This document shows, one piece after another, positions 11,816 through 23,689 of a DNA stretch of 64,000 nt. Where the stretch lies: contig NC_052516.1 in NCBI RefSeq assembly GCF_014356525.2, positions 24,940,070-25,004,069 on the forward strand, written 5' to 3'. A program made the translations under genes and the position numbers. Every line of letters starts with the position of its first letter. Position 1 is the stretch's first letter. The notes beneath the pieces are model-generated. The model saw nothing but the letters and a program-made list of their open reading frames with translations, made no database searches and had not been told where the DNA came from. The stretch is from Nilaparvata lugens (taxonomy: Eukaryota > Arthropoda > Insecta > Hemiptera > Delphacidae).

Positions 11816-12395
11816 AAAATCTGGTGTGGCGCACTCACACAATTTTCCTAGCCGTTATGAAAATTGATCACCCTGACGCTAGTGTTCCCGCGCATCTCAA
11901 GTCTACTATTCAGAGATTTGAGCCAGCTGGTGACAGGACAATAACGCTGGAAACACACGAGGTCTGCTATCTCTTCATAGTGAATCATTTAATAGAATCA
12001 ACAGTTGCTAACATTGGCAAACTACTAATTACATTTTCGCGTATTTCGAGCTTATTTTCAATTTTAGGTGAAAATGTTACCGGACATTAGTTGTAGAGAT
12101 TCTCATGCTCAATCTATTCCACTCAAATTTTCTTGTTCAAATTGTATCTGAAGCCCGATAATTGAGAATCTAAAATCAAACTTTGCATAGATGGGGCGGA
12201 GCTCCTGAAATTTTTACAGAATTGGGGGCTTGTGGCAGTTGATAGAGCTTATCGATGACTATTTCAGGTATAACTCTAATCAAAATCCTTGGAGCCGTTT
12301 TCGAGAATATCGCAAAAAACCCTGTTTTTGACAACATATTCGGCAATTTAGGCGCCATCTTGAATCGCATTTGATCGAAATTTGTTGGTGGAGTA
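11816..12395 (+). repeat. Family A dispersed repeat, copy 2, 3'-truncated
   Basis: Begins AAAAATCTGGTGTGGCGCAC and follows the family to the block GATCGAAATTTGTT, then leaves it before the AC/GT run and the terminal hairpin. Confidence 0.8.
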
Positions 12396-12479
12396 AGGTC
12401 ACTCCGCTCTATGAATAATAACATGATTTATATTGTTGACTACAAAATTACGAGAGGAAGTGGTAAATAAAGAACAAAA

Positions 12480-14240
12480 TGAAAGGATCTTGAATGAGAA
12501 AAGGGATTAATAGGGAAATAAAGGCAGAATGAAGCGAAAACTGCGAAAGGTGAAGAGGAAAGGGAGAGGAGGAAGAAGAAGAGGGGGTGAAAAAGGAGAG
12601 AAAGGAGAAGAGGGAGAAATAGAAGAGGAAGAAGAAAATGGGGAAAAGTTTTGTAGCAACAGTAGGTAAATTAGATAACGTGATAAGGTGGAACTGTGGA
12701 GACTGCCTGCCTCTGGAGACAGTGACATACACAAAACAAATACTGGTTTGGGAAATTAGTGACTAAGAGGTAGGAGAGCGCTCGAGGAGGGGAAGGAAAA
12801 GAAGAAGAAGAAGAAGAAGAAGAAGAAGAAGAAGAAGAAAAAGAAAAAGAAGAAGAAGTAGCGGAAGAAAGTGTGAGACGAATTGCAAACTGTGCGAAGA
12901 TTAAGGAGCTCGCTGTTTCAAATTATAATTAAAGTGTCGCACTGCCTCGCTGGAAATTCATTCCAGTGGAGACCGGAAAGGAGACGAGAAAATGTACAAG
13001 GTGACGATGGAAAGCTAGGAGAAGGAGAAGAAGAGGGAGAACAAAAGGAAGAATAAGGAAAGAGAAGAGGAAGAAAAAAGTAGTGGAATTGGTGGAGAAG
13101 GAGGAGGAGTAGAAAAAGAATAAGCAGAATGAGAAGAGGAATAAATGGAAGGACAAGAGAAAGGAAAACGAAAAGATAAAGAAGAAGAAGGAAAAGAAGA
13201 AGTGGAAGGAAAAGAAGAAGTGGAAGGATAAGTGAAAGAAAAACGAAAAAAAAAGAAGAAGAAGGAAAAGAAGAAGGAGTTGTTGAAGAGGGAGGAGGAG
13301 GAAGAAGAGGGAAGAAACATGAAGTATGGGATAAAAAATAGAAGGAAAGAAAAACAAGTAGTAGAGATAAAAGGTTATAATGCGAGAAATGAGTAGTGTA
13401 CAAGAACAACAAAAAGAAAGAATAGTGGAAAGTAGGAGAAAGAGGACCATGAATATAAAATAGTACACGAATTTGTAGGAATTCAAGAACTATGAGCAAA
13501 ACAAATTTAAAAGAAGAAGCTTGATGTAAGGAAGAAGAAGAGAAACAGAGGTAATAGAATGGAGAGTAGGACGAGAAAATGGAAGTGACTCCAGGTGGAG
13601 TTAAAGTGGAAGAGGCTGGATGAGAAAGAGGTGTAATAGGAGAAAGAGGATATATAGTTAAAAGATGAGAGACAGTAGAAGGAGGAGAATTGGAGAAAAA
13701 GGAGTAACAGTAGAAAGAGGAATAGGAGAAATAGGGAAAAATGAGAAAGAGGAGAAAGAGGAGAGAGAGGAGGAATATGAGAAAAAGGAGAAAGGAGAGA
13801 ATGGAAGAGGCTGAAGGAGAAAGATTAGCAAGAGAAGAAACGGGAGAAAGAGGGAAAAAGAAGAAAGAGGAGAGAGTGGAGAAAGTTGAGAAAGAGGGGA
13901 AGAGTGAGAAGAGAAGAAGAATGATGTTTGGGGAAAGAAGTATTTGATGGAAAATAAGTCAAGAACCAAAAAGTATACAGAGGAGAATAAAAATTAGCAC
14001 TATATAAGAAGAAGAGGAACTTCCAATCTCCTTGGTTCTGAGGTCGATCTAAGATGATCAGAACAAAATGAAAAGGTAAAGAAAAACGAATGAGGAGAAA
14101 GAATAATTTAAGTGGCCGGAAAAAAAAGAGAAGGAAAAAAGAGAGAGAGAAAAAAGAAGAAGAGGAGGAAAAAAAGAAAGGAGAAGAAGAAGAAGAAGAA
14201 GAAGAAGAAGAAGAAGAAGAAGAAGAAGATGGAGAACATG
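12480..14240. repeat. Purine-rich tracts with (GAA)n runs
   Basis: GA-only sequence in four blocks, with nearly pure (GAA)n at 12796-12838 and 14184-14228. Between them are short normal stretches (12640-12780, 12890-12990). All long frames on the minus strand here are S/F/L-rich composition artefacts. 14241-15339 is AT-rich sequence in which I see no gene. Confidence 0.85.
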
Positions 14241-15339
14241 ATTCATTTAAGTGGTAGGAAGACTAATTCCTGACTGGGATAGAGGCAGCTATGTATTGAA
14301 GGACACTAATTAAAAAAGATTTCCTGTCCTCTCTGTTTGTCTCTCACTCTGCATAAAAGACCCAAAACCAATCAACTTCTTTCCAAAGTTGTGGTTTAAT
14401 AGGGTTTTGAACGTTGTTTCCAAATAATTCTCAATTAATGGGCACCAGGGAAACCATAAATAAAATAATGCTCATCGATTACTGCTAGGCAATTAAAACC
14501 TTCCAATTTCTTCCAAAAGTTTGAGTTTTAAGTGATTTATAAGTTGTTGTTTTAAACAATAATAATCAATGTACAGAATCGGTCATAAATTTGAACAATC
14601 TATCACTTGCTAGGCTTATGGATAATTTTCATTCAAATGATGTATCACAGGTTTTTGAGAACTTTTTCTGGTGACATTTTTTGGAGTTTTCATAATTATT
14701 GGATTTATTCAAGCTATCATGAATTTTTTGAACTCGTAAAAGAGTTTCTTCCAATATCACTTTTTAATATATTATGAGCAACTTAACTTCAAATTCTGGA
14801 ACAAATCCTTTAAACATGTTCTAATAGATGAAATAAAAAAATTATTTCAAGTTGTTCACTTGTAAACTTCTTATTTTCTTTTGTGAGAACTCTGTATATT
14901 TTGAATGAGAAGAATATTTCGTATTTGATATTAATAAATGGGTGAATAGATCATCTAAACTACACAGCAATGCATCCCAGCGGTAGTCTAGGGTCTATTC
15001 TGTGAAATACATCAGCTGTTTAGATCTATCTGATCGCCATATTATTGTGAATTGAGGTTATATTGTGGTTATATGCTCTCATGCATGCATGTGTCAGATG
15101 CTGGTTTTGTGCTGAATGAAGCTGTTCTAATGTGATTTGCAGTGTCATTTTGAGTTGAAAGTAAGTATATAACTTCATATAATGTCAATAATAGCATGTG
15201 AAATTGAAATTGCAAAACTATTTACTGAATTTTATTCATTTTATCGTGTTTTTTGTATTGGGACATATAACCCCAATGGTAAAATTCGTTATTCGGTATT
15301 TGACGGGACATGCTTCATAGAACCTATTTGGTAGTCTAA

Positions 15340-15489
15340 AGGTGCGTACAGATATACGCGCCGCGAACATGAGCAATTCACTTTCAATCAGCTTATTATA
15401 TCTGTATTTTCACAGAAACGGTAAGATACAGGTATGAAAAGCTTGGCATCAGCTGATCATGTTCGCGGCGCGTAAATCTGTACGCACCT
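15340..15489. mobile_element. PIF/Harbinger-type MITE, family B copy 2
   Basis: 150 bp, same AGGTGCGTACAG ends as the copy at 3085, flanked by TAA (15337-15339, 15490-15492). Both arms have lost short segments (for example AAAGTGAATTGC is gone from the right arm), so the hairpin is less complete. Confidence 0.85.
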
Positions 15490-15934
15490 TAAGGGATATA
15501 AACCGATTCCTTCCTCTATTATATCATAGATATGCCACAAGAGAAGATCAGGAAAGCCTCCTATTCAAAAAAGCTTTCTCTCTTTGGTTCTTGTTAGATT
15601 TAATCATGGTTAAAATTAAACAGGCTTTCAAGCAACTGGACCAAGGTCTGGTATATTGAGCATTACTCGATCTGGCCGATGTATTATGTATTTGAAGGAT
15701 GCAGAAAATGTGAACCTTCCGTTAGTTTCCAAACAATACTAGATAATAATAATATTCGAAAGGCTTTTATTGGTGGGAGGACTCTGACAAGATAGAGTTC
15801 CATCTGTTCTGATAAGAGTTCCATCTCGCCTGAATATTCAATTTGATTGAGAGTCAATGGGCCTACAACTGTCATACTACAGCCGGGACCGATAGTTAAC
15901 GTTGTGGATTGTATGGATAAAAAATTGGATAATA

Positions 15935-16222
15935 CTAATTTATAGCAACAGATACACTTCCACTGCCAACTAAATCAGCAGGTGTTACCTTCTGAACTAC
16001 ATAACTCGAGGCTTTTAGAGCATTGTTCCTGGCCTCTCCAGCTGAGGATAACTTTGTACCACAATGCTTGAAAATCTGGTACACTGTACTAGAGTTTGCC
16101 ATTTGTGAAGCAGTTCTAAAGTGGAGATTCACTGTTATTATATTGTCTTGCCAAACATTGTGCAGGTAGAGTTTTGGAGAGAGTGAGAGAGAGAGGGTGT
16201 TAGAGAGCTCTCTACGACACAA
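15935..16222 (-). CDS. Unrecognised 95-codon frame
   Basis: After a (GA)n-derived SLSLSLS stretch the frame reads non-repetitive sequence (for example NVWQDNIITVNLHF, SYVVQKVTPADLVGSGSVSV). A second minus-strand frame at 15684-15875 lies just downstream and contains an AATAAAAG motif on that strand. I recognise neither. They could be a decayed exon pair or an unlabelled transposon fragment. There are no other copies in the window to judge by. Confidence 0.15.
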   Translation of the reverse strand: MCRRELSNTLSLSLSPKLYLHNVWQDNIITVNLHFRTASQMANSSTVYQIFKHCGTKLSSAGEARNNALKASSYVVQKVTPADLVGSGSVSVAIN

Positions 16223-16548
16223 TTAATGCTGTCATAAACACGCTCTAACGACTCTAGCTGTCTGAACTGAGTTGCCCATCAAAGATATTATTGGGCTCTA
16301 GACTTCGTGGCAACTGCTCTCTGGGAATAACGATGCGATGAATGGACTGTTTGAGAATCAAGGATGATAATTTTTGTTTCAAGATTGAACGGTTTTTTAG
16401 GACCGTATTTATGAGTGATTTTTGAGAACGTACTCAGATGGCTAAGCGAAGATAGGATGCTTAGGAATTAGTGTTGCTGTAACATTCGGATTGGATGTTC
16501 AGATACTGTTCTGGGATGATATTCACCCACAGTTAAACACAAGAATAT

Positions 16549-16716
16549 TGTCTAAAATTATCACGAATTTATTGAAATGTTACAAACATATTTGAACACC
16601 TATGGTGTCATCTTGAAACTCAAAGTTTTGAATTATCAAACTGAAGGTGACACCTTAAATGTTGGAACATGTTTGTAACTTTATAATCAACTCGTGATAT
16701 TTTTAGACTAATGCTT
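16549..16716. repeat. Fold-back element, ~165 bp
   Basis: The left arm GTCTAAAATTATCACGA...GAACACCTATGGTGTCA pairs with the right arm TGACACCTTAAATGTTGGA...CTCGTGATATTTTTAGAC, leaving a short loop. The arms have many mismatches, so it is an old copy. No other copy in the window. Confidence 0.65.
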
Positions 16717-16736
16717 AATAGCAACTATTGACTATT

Positions 16737-16816
16737 GAATGAGAAAGACTAAGAAATTGTCAAAAAACCACTGATTTTCAGTGGTTTTTTGACAATTTCT
16801 TAGTCTTTTTCATTCA
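16737..16816. repeat. Near-perfect 36 bp-arm hairpin (two family F ends head to head)
   Basis: AGACTAAGAAATTGTC and its arm run into CCACTGA, a tiny loop, then TCAGTGG and the exact inverse through GACAATTTCTTAGTCT. The same end occurs once, not as a palindrome, at about 55032-55072 and 60381-60421, so this is an inverted junction of two copies. Confidence 0.85.
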
Positions 16817-16902
16817 ATATGAATAATTACCACAATATCAACTTCTCAACTACACAAAAAAATATTGACTATTGCTTGGATCTTGTTCCAGGCCACTAGG
16901 TA

Positions 16903-16922
16903 ATTATATATATAAATAAATA

Positions 16923-16958
<36 letters not shown>

Positions 16959-16970
16959 TATATATTAATA
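16903..16970. repeat. (TA)n-rich segment
   Basis: Alternating TA with a pure run at about 16928-16953. Confidence 0.9.
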
Positions 16971-17055
16971 AGCTATACATTGTATAGCCAAGTAGGTTGA
17001 AATCAAAAGTCGTTCATAAATACGGCACTTAGAAAACGTTCAATCTCTGAAACCT

Positions 17056-17215
17056 TTAAATAGAATAGAATAGAATATATATTTTTATTACCATTTGATT
17101 TACATCAAACATTGGTCATTGTCACAAGTATACAATCAACAATACAAAAGTCTACACAGCTAAAACACAATTACATCATTACAATTACATCAATTAAATT
17201 CGGAGTCTGTGATTA
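17056..17215 (-). repeat. Possible LINE or SINE 3' end with pentanucleotide tail
   Basis: Read on the minus strand, an AATAAAAAT signal is followed by ATATTCTATTCTATTCTAT, the shape of a retroposon 3' end with a short-repeat tail. There is no coding part and no second copy, so the assignment is tentative. Confidence 0.35.
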
Positions 17216-17413
17216 TTTATAAATACATTATTGATAATAGGAGTCAATCAGTCCAGTTCTAGTTTTCATTAACTGGGCAAACTTTGCTTGCATGTTTAAC
17301 ACGATAGTCACACATAAGAACTATTCGAAACATTGATCATTTTTGAATTGTTCAAGGTCTTGGTGTGTTATTTACTTATTTTCATGAAAACTGTTTTCGA
17401 ACAATTAATTATT

Positions 17414-18381
17414 AAAAAATCTGGTGTGGTACACTCACACAACTTTCCTTGCTCATTGATCTATAAGCCTCATTAACGAGGATAATTTAGGGAATAACAT
17501 TATGCCAATTGGCGGCTAAATAATTGAAACTACGATTATACTATTGTGATTGTGTTCAGAGTACATTTTCCCTTGTTTGAATTATGGAATTCGAGGATTT
17601 TTCAAAAGTTGTCGAAACAGCTGTTCTATAAATAAAATATCGACATGTGTTCTTTTGAATAAACTGCTCTACCTACCTACCTCAAGCACGAGAAGGAGGT
17701 TACAAAGTAAATTTCTCAAGGATGGGGTGGACCCCCTGTTAATTTCTCAGGGAGGAGACTTATGCCAGTTGATAGAGCTGATATATAACTATACCGGGTA
17801 TGAATTTGAAAGAAAATCAGTCAGGTAATTTTTGAGAAAATCGTGATAGAAATTTAACAAAATTCATTCTTCTCAGGAATATTACGGAGCTCTGCAATTT
17901 TCCCAGAAATGAGATTCATGTCAGTTAATAGGGCTTATCTAGGGTATAAATTTGAAGAAAATCGTTAGAGCCGTTTTCGAGAAAACCGTGAAAAACATGG
18001 TTTTTTGCCATTTTTCGCCATTTTTTCCGCCATTTTGAATTGAATTCCTTATTGTAGGATCCTCATGGTATGAGGACCTTAAGTTTAAAATTTCAAGTTA
18101 ATCGGGTTAATTAGGAATGGAGTTATCGTGTTCACAGACACACACACACACCCACACACACAGACCAACACCCAAAAATTATGTTTTTGGACTCAGGGGA
18201 CCTTGAAACGTATAGAAAACATGAAGTTGGGGTACCTTAAATTTTTTGGAAAGCAATACTTTCCTTACCTATGGTAATAAGGCAAGGAAAGTAATGAAAC
18301 GTATAGAAAACATGAAATTAGGGTACCTTATTTTTGGAAAGCAATACTTTCCTTACCTATGGTGATAGGGCAAGGGAAGTA
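17414..18381 (+). repeat. Family A dispersed repeat, copy 3, internally and terminally duplicated
   Basis: Starts AAAAAATCTGGTGTGGTAC. The inner block around GAGAAAATCG...CGTGA occurs twice (about 17760-17850 and 17920-17995). The terminal block (AACGTATAGAAAACATGAA to the AAGGAAAGT hairpin) is also duplicated in tandem (18206-18295, 18297-18381). The most diverged of the seven copies. Confidence 0.75.
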
Positions 18382-18662
18382 AAAACGATTTCAAGAACTC
18401 GGTGTCAAATATATATGATTCTGACTGAATCATACACAATCAACTGAAATTTAGCCTAGCATAAAAACATAGGAAACATTAACTGGAACATTACATACAG
18501 AAATCTACACATTTTTATGCTCATTTTATGCTTTTATAGTGCAAGTAATAATCAATCGAAGCCAATAAGTCACATACCGATAATTATGTGAATTACTTAG
18601 TGAGCCTATAAGCTGTGAAACAATTGTAGGTATTTTCTCAATCTCGCCTACTATTCAACTAT

Positions 18663-19510
18663 TTATCTCTATATCTATAAAAAGCTAAGCTCCGACAGAC
18701 TGAAATCACATCAAAGCCCAAACTACTAAGCCTAAAAACTTGAAATTTTGCACAATTGTTTACGGTAGCCTCAAAACATCCACTAAGAAATGATTTTCAG
18801 AAATTTTTCCCCCTGAGGGAGCTGGGGCCCCCCAAAAATTTTGTACATTTTAACCGCTCATTGCACAGCAAAGTCATAAGAAACTTTTTTGTTCAGCTAC
18901 GAAAAATAATTTATTCATAAATGCAATCACAAAGCATTCAGCAATGACTAGGAGAAAGCAACAGGTTCAGCCCAAAACTGCTTTCTCCCAAATTTTGTAA
19001 ACATTAAAATTTCCAAAAGATATAGGTTACATTCCACTTTCTAGAATTTTCAAGTTAAATTTCTGTCCAAAAACTAGAAACTAGTAGTTCTGTGAGCAGT
19101 AGACCTCACGCAGTATCCTCATCCACGAGTACCTGATTGAAACTATAGACCCTATGGAAATACAGCAATAGACTGGCTTCTCCACACATCTGTGTAATCA
19201 CTTGTCAGCTGATTTATGATGAATAATTCTATAGTCCGATTTTTACTCTAATATTGGCGTATGAAAGAGGCTCCTTTTTCCTTTTATATTATCCTTGGAA
19301 TGCAAAATTCCCAAAAACCTTGTATATACGTCGACGCGCAATTAAAAAGGAACACCTGTCAAATTTTATGAAAATCTATTACCACGTTTCACCGTAAATG
19401 CGCAACATATAAACATATAAACATTTAAACATTTGAGCATTTAGACATTCAAACATTTAAAGATTTATACATTAAGAGAAATGCCAAGCCTCACTTCGCT
19501 CGGTCAACTA
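18663..19510. repeat. Unclassified dispersed-repeat-like segment (family K)
   Basis: Contains phrases such as AACTTGAAATTTTGCAC and CACCTGTCAAATTTTATG, typical in style of non-autonomous repeats found across arthropods, plus a degenerate 8 bp tandem run (about 19405-19475, AACATTTA-like). There is only one copy in the window, so the boundaries are rough. Confidence 0.35.
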
Positions 19511-19857
19511 GAAGACCTTCATTACTCTCCCTCATCTCACTCCAAATCACTCCAACCACAGAGAAAAGATATACATTTCCTATTATCTTTCTCACTTAGT
19601 CCTTACTCAAACTCCCTCTTCTTTCTCTCTGACTCACTCTACTCAACAGAATTTATAGCGGAATATGGGAGCAATTGTTGCCAGTAGTTAGAGTTGAGAT
19701 TCATGGTGACAAATATCAGGAATGAAACAAAGGATAAAATGGGCTAAATGGCAAGCCAAAGAGATTATCTCATATGGGTGTGATTCTCTCGTTAGTAAAC
19801 AGAACAGTGCTTAGAGGCAAGCCAGGGTGGGACTAATCACCATATACTCACTAAAAT

Positions 19858-20280
19858 GTGCTGTTCTTCACATCTTCCTATTTCTTCTCCTTCTTCTTTT
19901 CCTTCCTCTTCTTCTTCTTCTTCTTCTTCTTCTTTCTCTTCTTCTTCTTCTTCTGTCATTTTTTATTTTTCTTCTTTTTATTCACAATCATCTCATCTTT
20001 TCATTCTCCTTTCTCATCCTACTCACTAAAATGTGTTCTTCACATCTCCCTATTCCTACTCCACCTCTTTCTTCTCCTGTCTTTTTCGATTTTTATTCCC
20101 CATTTCCTCCCTCTCCCTCTATTTTCTACCCTTCTTTTTCCACCTCCCAATCACGAAATAATGTGTTTTTCAAATCTCACTATTTCTAGTCCTCCTTCTT
20201 ATTTTTCGCTTACCGTTAACCGTTTCACCGTTTATTCTTTCATTCTCGACTTGTCTTCTTCATTTTCTTGACCATTACCT
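19858..20280 (+). repeat. Pyrimidine-rich tract
   Basis: CTT-rich at 19907-19955, then mixed CT. Plus-strand L/F/S frames are artefacts. Abuts family D copy 3. Confidence 0.85.
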
Positions 20281-20290
20281 CATCGTTTCA

Positions 20291-20548
20291 CCATAGAGAA
20301 ACAATAGCATAAGTAGATATCCCATGGTATAGGGAGTTTATGTTGCAAGTTTTACTGTTACCTCAAGCCCATAGTCCTCGTAGTTTTTTCCCGTGAAACT
20401 GGGCAGTCTCTCATATTGTGCCGTTCATACACTCTTACCCGATTAAAACAGTAGAAATCGACAATAATCGGCTTGAGATAACAGTAAAAGTTGCGACATA
20501 AACGTCCTATACCATGGGATATCTACTTACGCTATTGTTTCTCTATGG
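20291..20548. mobile_element. Family D fold-back MITE, copy 3
   Basis: 258 bp with intact CCATAGAGAAAC...GTTTCTCTATGG ends and a shortened core. Flanks are TTTCA (20286-20290) and TTTTA (20549-20553): a 5 bp duplication with one change. Confidence 0.85.
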
Positions 20549-20559
20549 TTTTACTCTTC

Positions 20560-21450
20560 TATTTTCTCCCAGACTATTCAGACTATGTTTATTTTTTCTT
20601 CAACCGCCACAAAGCTCATCATTATATTTATTCAACAATCATAAGTTTTTTCCTATTCTGATATCCATTAAGTGATACATTCTCCTTCCTCCTATGCTCT
20701 CAAATTTCCCGTAATGATTCTTCATAATTCTTCACCTTTTTCTCCTCCACTTCATTACTCTTATCATCTTTCCTTGCGTATCAAATCTTCTCCCTCATCA
20801 CAAATCTTCATCAATCTACAAATTCTTTTCCTTCCATGTAATATCAACACTCAAATCGTATCGAGCTCCTTTTTTCCAATTTCTGTCTCCCTTCTTCCTT
20901 GCCTCCTCTTTCCCTGCTTCTCTTCTACATTTTTCACTTCAGTTTTCATCCTCTTCCTCCTCGTTCTCTCGCCTGTAGTTGTACTTAACATTGTTTCCTT
21001 CTTCTCTCACTCAATATTTACTGCCTACTTTTATTCCTTATTCATTCTCCAACATCATCACTGCATTCATCTTCTTTTTCTTCTTCTTTCTCATCCTCTT
21101 CTTCATCTTATTCTACTAATTTTTCTTTTTATTCTTTTCCTTATTCTCATTCCCATTCCTCATCATCTTCTTAGTCTCTATCTTCCCCACTCCTCCACCA
21201 CTTCTTTATCCTGTTACCCCTCCTCAAATCTCATTCTTCTTTTCCTTCTTCTTCTCCTTCTTCTTCTTCTTCCCCTTCTTCTCCTTATTTTCTTCATCTT
21301 ATTCTTCTCATTCTTCTTCTTATTTTTATTTCCCATTCCTCTTCATCTTCTTACTCTCAATCTTCCCCGCTCCTCCTCCTCTTCTTCATCCTCTTACCCA
21401 TCCTAAAACCTCCTTCTTCTTCTCCTTTCTCTCATTCTCTCCTTTTAACA
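20560..21450 (+). repeat. Pyrimidine-rich tract
   Basis: CT-rich with scattered A, ctt/cttctc runs at 21060-21120 and 21235-21340. The frame 20672-21406 is an S/L/F artefact. Confidence 0.75.
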
Positions 21451-21548
21451 GTCATTCTCCAGCCATCATCGTTTAGCCGCCGCCGCGAATTAGTCAGTGA
21501 TTTATGTTTGTAGAGCGGCTTCTAAATCCTCCCTAAAAGCTTCTTGTT

Positions 21549-21842
21549 TTGATGCGGCTTCCCCACCCACCACCAACCCCCACCACAACACCGATATTTG
21601 TCCTTGTCTACAGCGTCTCGTTTCTGATGATCCCTGCAATGCATTCCCCGTACAACTCGCATTTGTTCAAACATTCTGTCATAATTACAAAGGCTGTAGT
21701 AAGTTGGTTAGCTCCATTTGTGCCTGTTGTTATGTGGAATATCTCGATCTCAATACTTGGCTTGACTTCAAATTCATCCATTCACCATAAAATCGGTTCC
21801 AAAAATAATAATATACTTTTTATTTCAAAAAATAACGAATAA
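21549..21842 (+). CDS. Unrecognised 97-codon frame with two hydrophobic stretches
   Basis: The sequence has normal composition, unlike the CT tract before it. The frame has a Pro/Thr-rich start, a hydrophobic stretch (TPIFVLVYSVSFLMIP, about residues 14-29) and a second one (about residues 48-72, with VVSWLAPFVPVVMW). An overlapping frame (21497-21790) is Cys-rich. A membrane-protein exon is possible, but I recognise no family and see no splice-supported continuation. Confidence 0.15.
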   Translation: MMRLPHPPPTPTTTPIFVLVYSVSFLMIPAMHSPYNSHLFKHSVIITKAVVSWLAPFVPVVMWNISISILGLTSNSSIHHKIGSKNNNILFISKNNE

Positions 21843-21914
21843 GCGATAGATAAATCATATGAAAATAAGCATATGAACGTATATTATCATATAGAAAAAA
21901 TAGCATAAACTTAC

Positions 21915-22420
21915 TCTATCTCTTTTCTGTATAGGGCTACTTTTATAGAAAAAGAAAGAAAAATAAAAATCTTAATACCCTTTTTGAAATATTTAATCAC
22001 AAAATGTTTCGGACATTGATGCCATTTTCAAGTGATATGAAGTAAATAAATAGATACTGCTAGAGGATTCTTATTTTGATCATATGTTAGTGTATTCATA
22101 TGATTTTATGAACTAAAACTATGATTGTGGATTTAGATAAAATAATAAACTCAATCCAATTAGACACCAATGACCCCATTTTTGATAGAATCATGCAAAT
22201 TCAAATCCACAATTTATAGTTTTAGTTCATAAAATCATATGAATACACTAACATATGATCAAAATAAGAATCCTCTAGCAGTATCTATTTATTTACTTCA
22301 TATCACTTGAAAATGGCATCAATATCCGAAGCATTTTGTGATTAAATATTTCAAAAAGGGTATTAAGATTTTTATTTTTCTTTCTATTTCTAAACTTACT
22401 CTATTGTTTCTCTATGATAT
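21915..22420. mobile_element. Family E palindromic element, ~190 bp arms
   Basis: The left arm about 21948-22135 is the reverse complement of about 22204-22390 with few differences. A ~68 bp spacer lies between. Each arm carries AAAATGGCATCAAT followed by a TCCGAA-type box, then GATTAAATATTTC and AAAAGGGTATTAAG. Outside the arms are fragments resembling family D ends (AAATAGCATAAACTTAC near 21900, TTGTTTCTCTATGATA near 22404), so E probably inserted in, or replaced the core of, a D element. Confidence 0.7.
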
Positions 22421-22449
22421 TATCTAGTGCAAACTTGCTTTTTTTTGCA

Positions 22450-22600
22450 TTTCAACTTGAAAATGGCCAAATTAGTCCGAAACTAGTCGTTGAAATGTTT
22501 CAAAACTTTCAAATGTTCTAAATAAAAAGGGTACTACATGTTTTCATTAGTTTTAATGGAGTAGCCCATACAAGTGAAGTATGATTTTATTTCATTTAGT
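22450..22600 (+). repeat. Family E-like single unit
   Basis: It has the same order of blocks as one palindrome arm: CTTGAAAATGGCC, TCCGAAAC (22476-22483), TTGAAATGTTTC, AAATAAAAAGGGTACTAC, and then GTAGCCCATACAAGTGAAG. The last part recurs at about 51228-51250. 22601-23072 shows nothing further. Confidence 0.55.
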
Positions 22601-23072
22601 TCATGACAAATGAATAAAATAAATATTATCAATTGCAATATGTGGCACTACCTTATAATTCTTATTTCTATGTTTGTAATCCTGAATTTGGTCCTATATA
22701 GAATTCACCAGAATCAGTTCTCCCCTGGAAGGCAGAGAATCGGCAAAGCTGTTCTTATATATATTTCTCCACTGATGATTATGAGTTATTTTCATATCAA
22801 TTATGATAACAGATGATTCATGGAGTATACAAGAACGGCTTCTCAAAATATTGATGAATTTATTCAAGAATATTTTTATTTTTATTCAAGAATATTTTAG
22901 TTTTTTTCCTGCAGAATTATTTCTTTTAATATGTGAATATCTCCTATTAAAGTGATAATTATGTGAAATATTTCTCCTATGTTTTGTTTGAAGCATGAAC
23001 CATTTCAATTAGAACATCCACTTTGTGAAAAAAACTAAGGACTGGAAATTTTGTGAAGTGAACGATTATTAC

Positions 23073-23261
23073 AAGGTGCGTTTACACCAAAGTTATTAAC
23101 AAAATGTTGATAACTCGATCCTTATAGATCCTATTAGATTGAACGGAACTTGACAAACACATATGTTCATCATGTGTATGATAAGTTATGCTCAATCTAA
23201 TAGAATCTATAAGGATTAACTTATCAACATTTGGTTAATAACTTTGGTGTAAACGCAGCTT
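23073..23261. mobile_element. TIR fold-back MITE, 189 bp
   Basis: The left end AAGGTGCGTTTACACCAAAG pairs with the right end CTTTGGTGTAAACGCAGCTT, and the arms extend through ATAACTCGATCCTTATAGA. The tip resembles family B (AAGGTGCG), but the interior is unrelated and no clear target duplication is visible. Confidence 0.7.
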
Positions 23262-23390
23262 CAACCAATTTCGGACTATGTGTAACCTTATCTAAATTTG
23301 GGAGAGGAACAAGATTACCTTACTTTTTCCTCTCTCTTTCATCTTGATGATGTACTTATTGTATGAATCAATAAAGAATAGCTTAATAAA
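23262..23390 (+). repeat. Dispersed repeat family J, copy 1
   Basis: GTGTAACCTTATCTAAATT...CATCTTGATGATG...AATCAATAAAG recurs in reverse at 54455-54575. The AATAAAG near the end looks like a retroposon or transcript 3' end. No coding sequence. 23391-23690 shows nothing. Confidence 0.5.
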
Positions 23391-23689
23391 AGAATACAGT
23401 AAGGTCGATTATTATTATTCTTTGTTCAATATTCCCATATTGTGTAGTATCATATGGAAGATTCTCTATGACTAATCAACAGTAATATTCATGTACTATT
23501 AGAACGAAAGATATCTTTGTTTCCCGTTTTCTTGACTATTTTGTGGAGTTCTAAGCTCATTCAGCGATTGTAGTAGAAAGGATTTGGAAAGAAGAAATGC
23601 AATGAAGAAAAACATTAAAACTGGTGGATGAGAGAGATAGATGCAATGTAGACCTATACTAAAAAAATGGGATAAAAGAGAGGAAGACA

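Noticed and set aside
12448..14246. Cluster of minus-strand hydrophobic frames
   Set aside because: All within purine tracts. Poly-L/F/S composition only.
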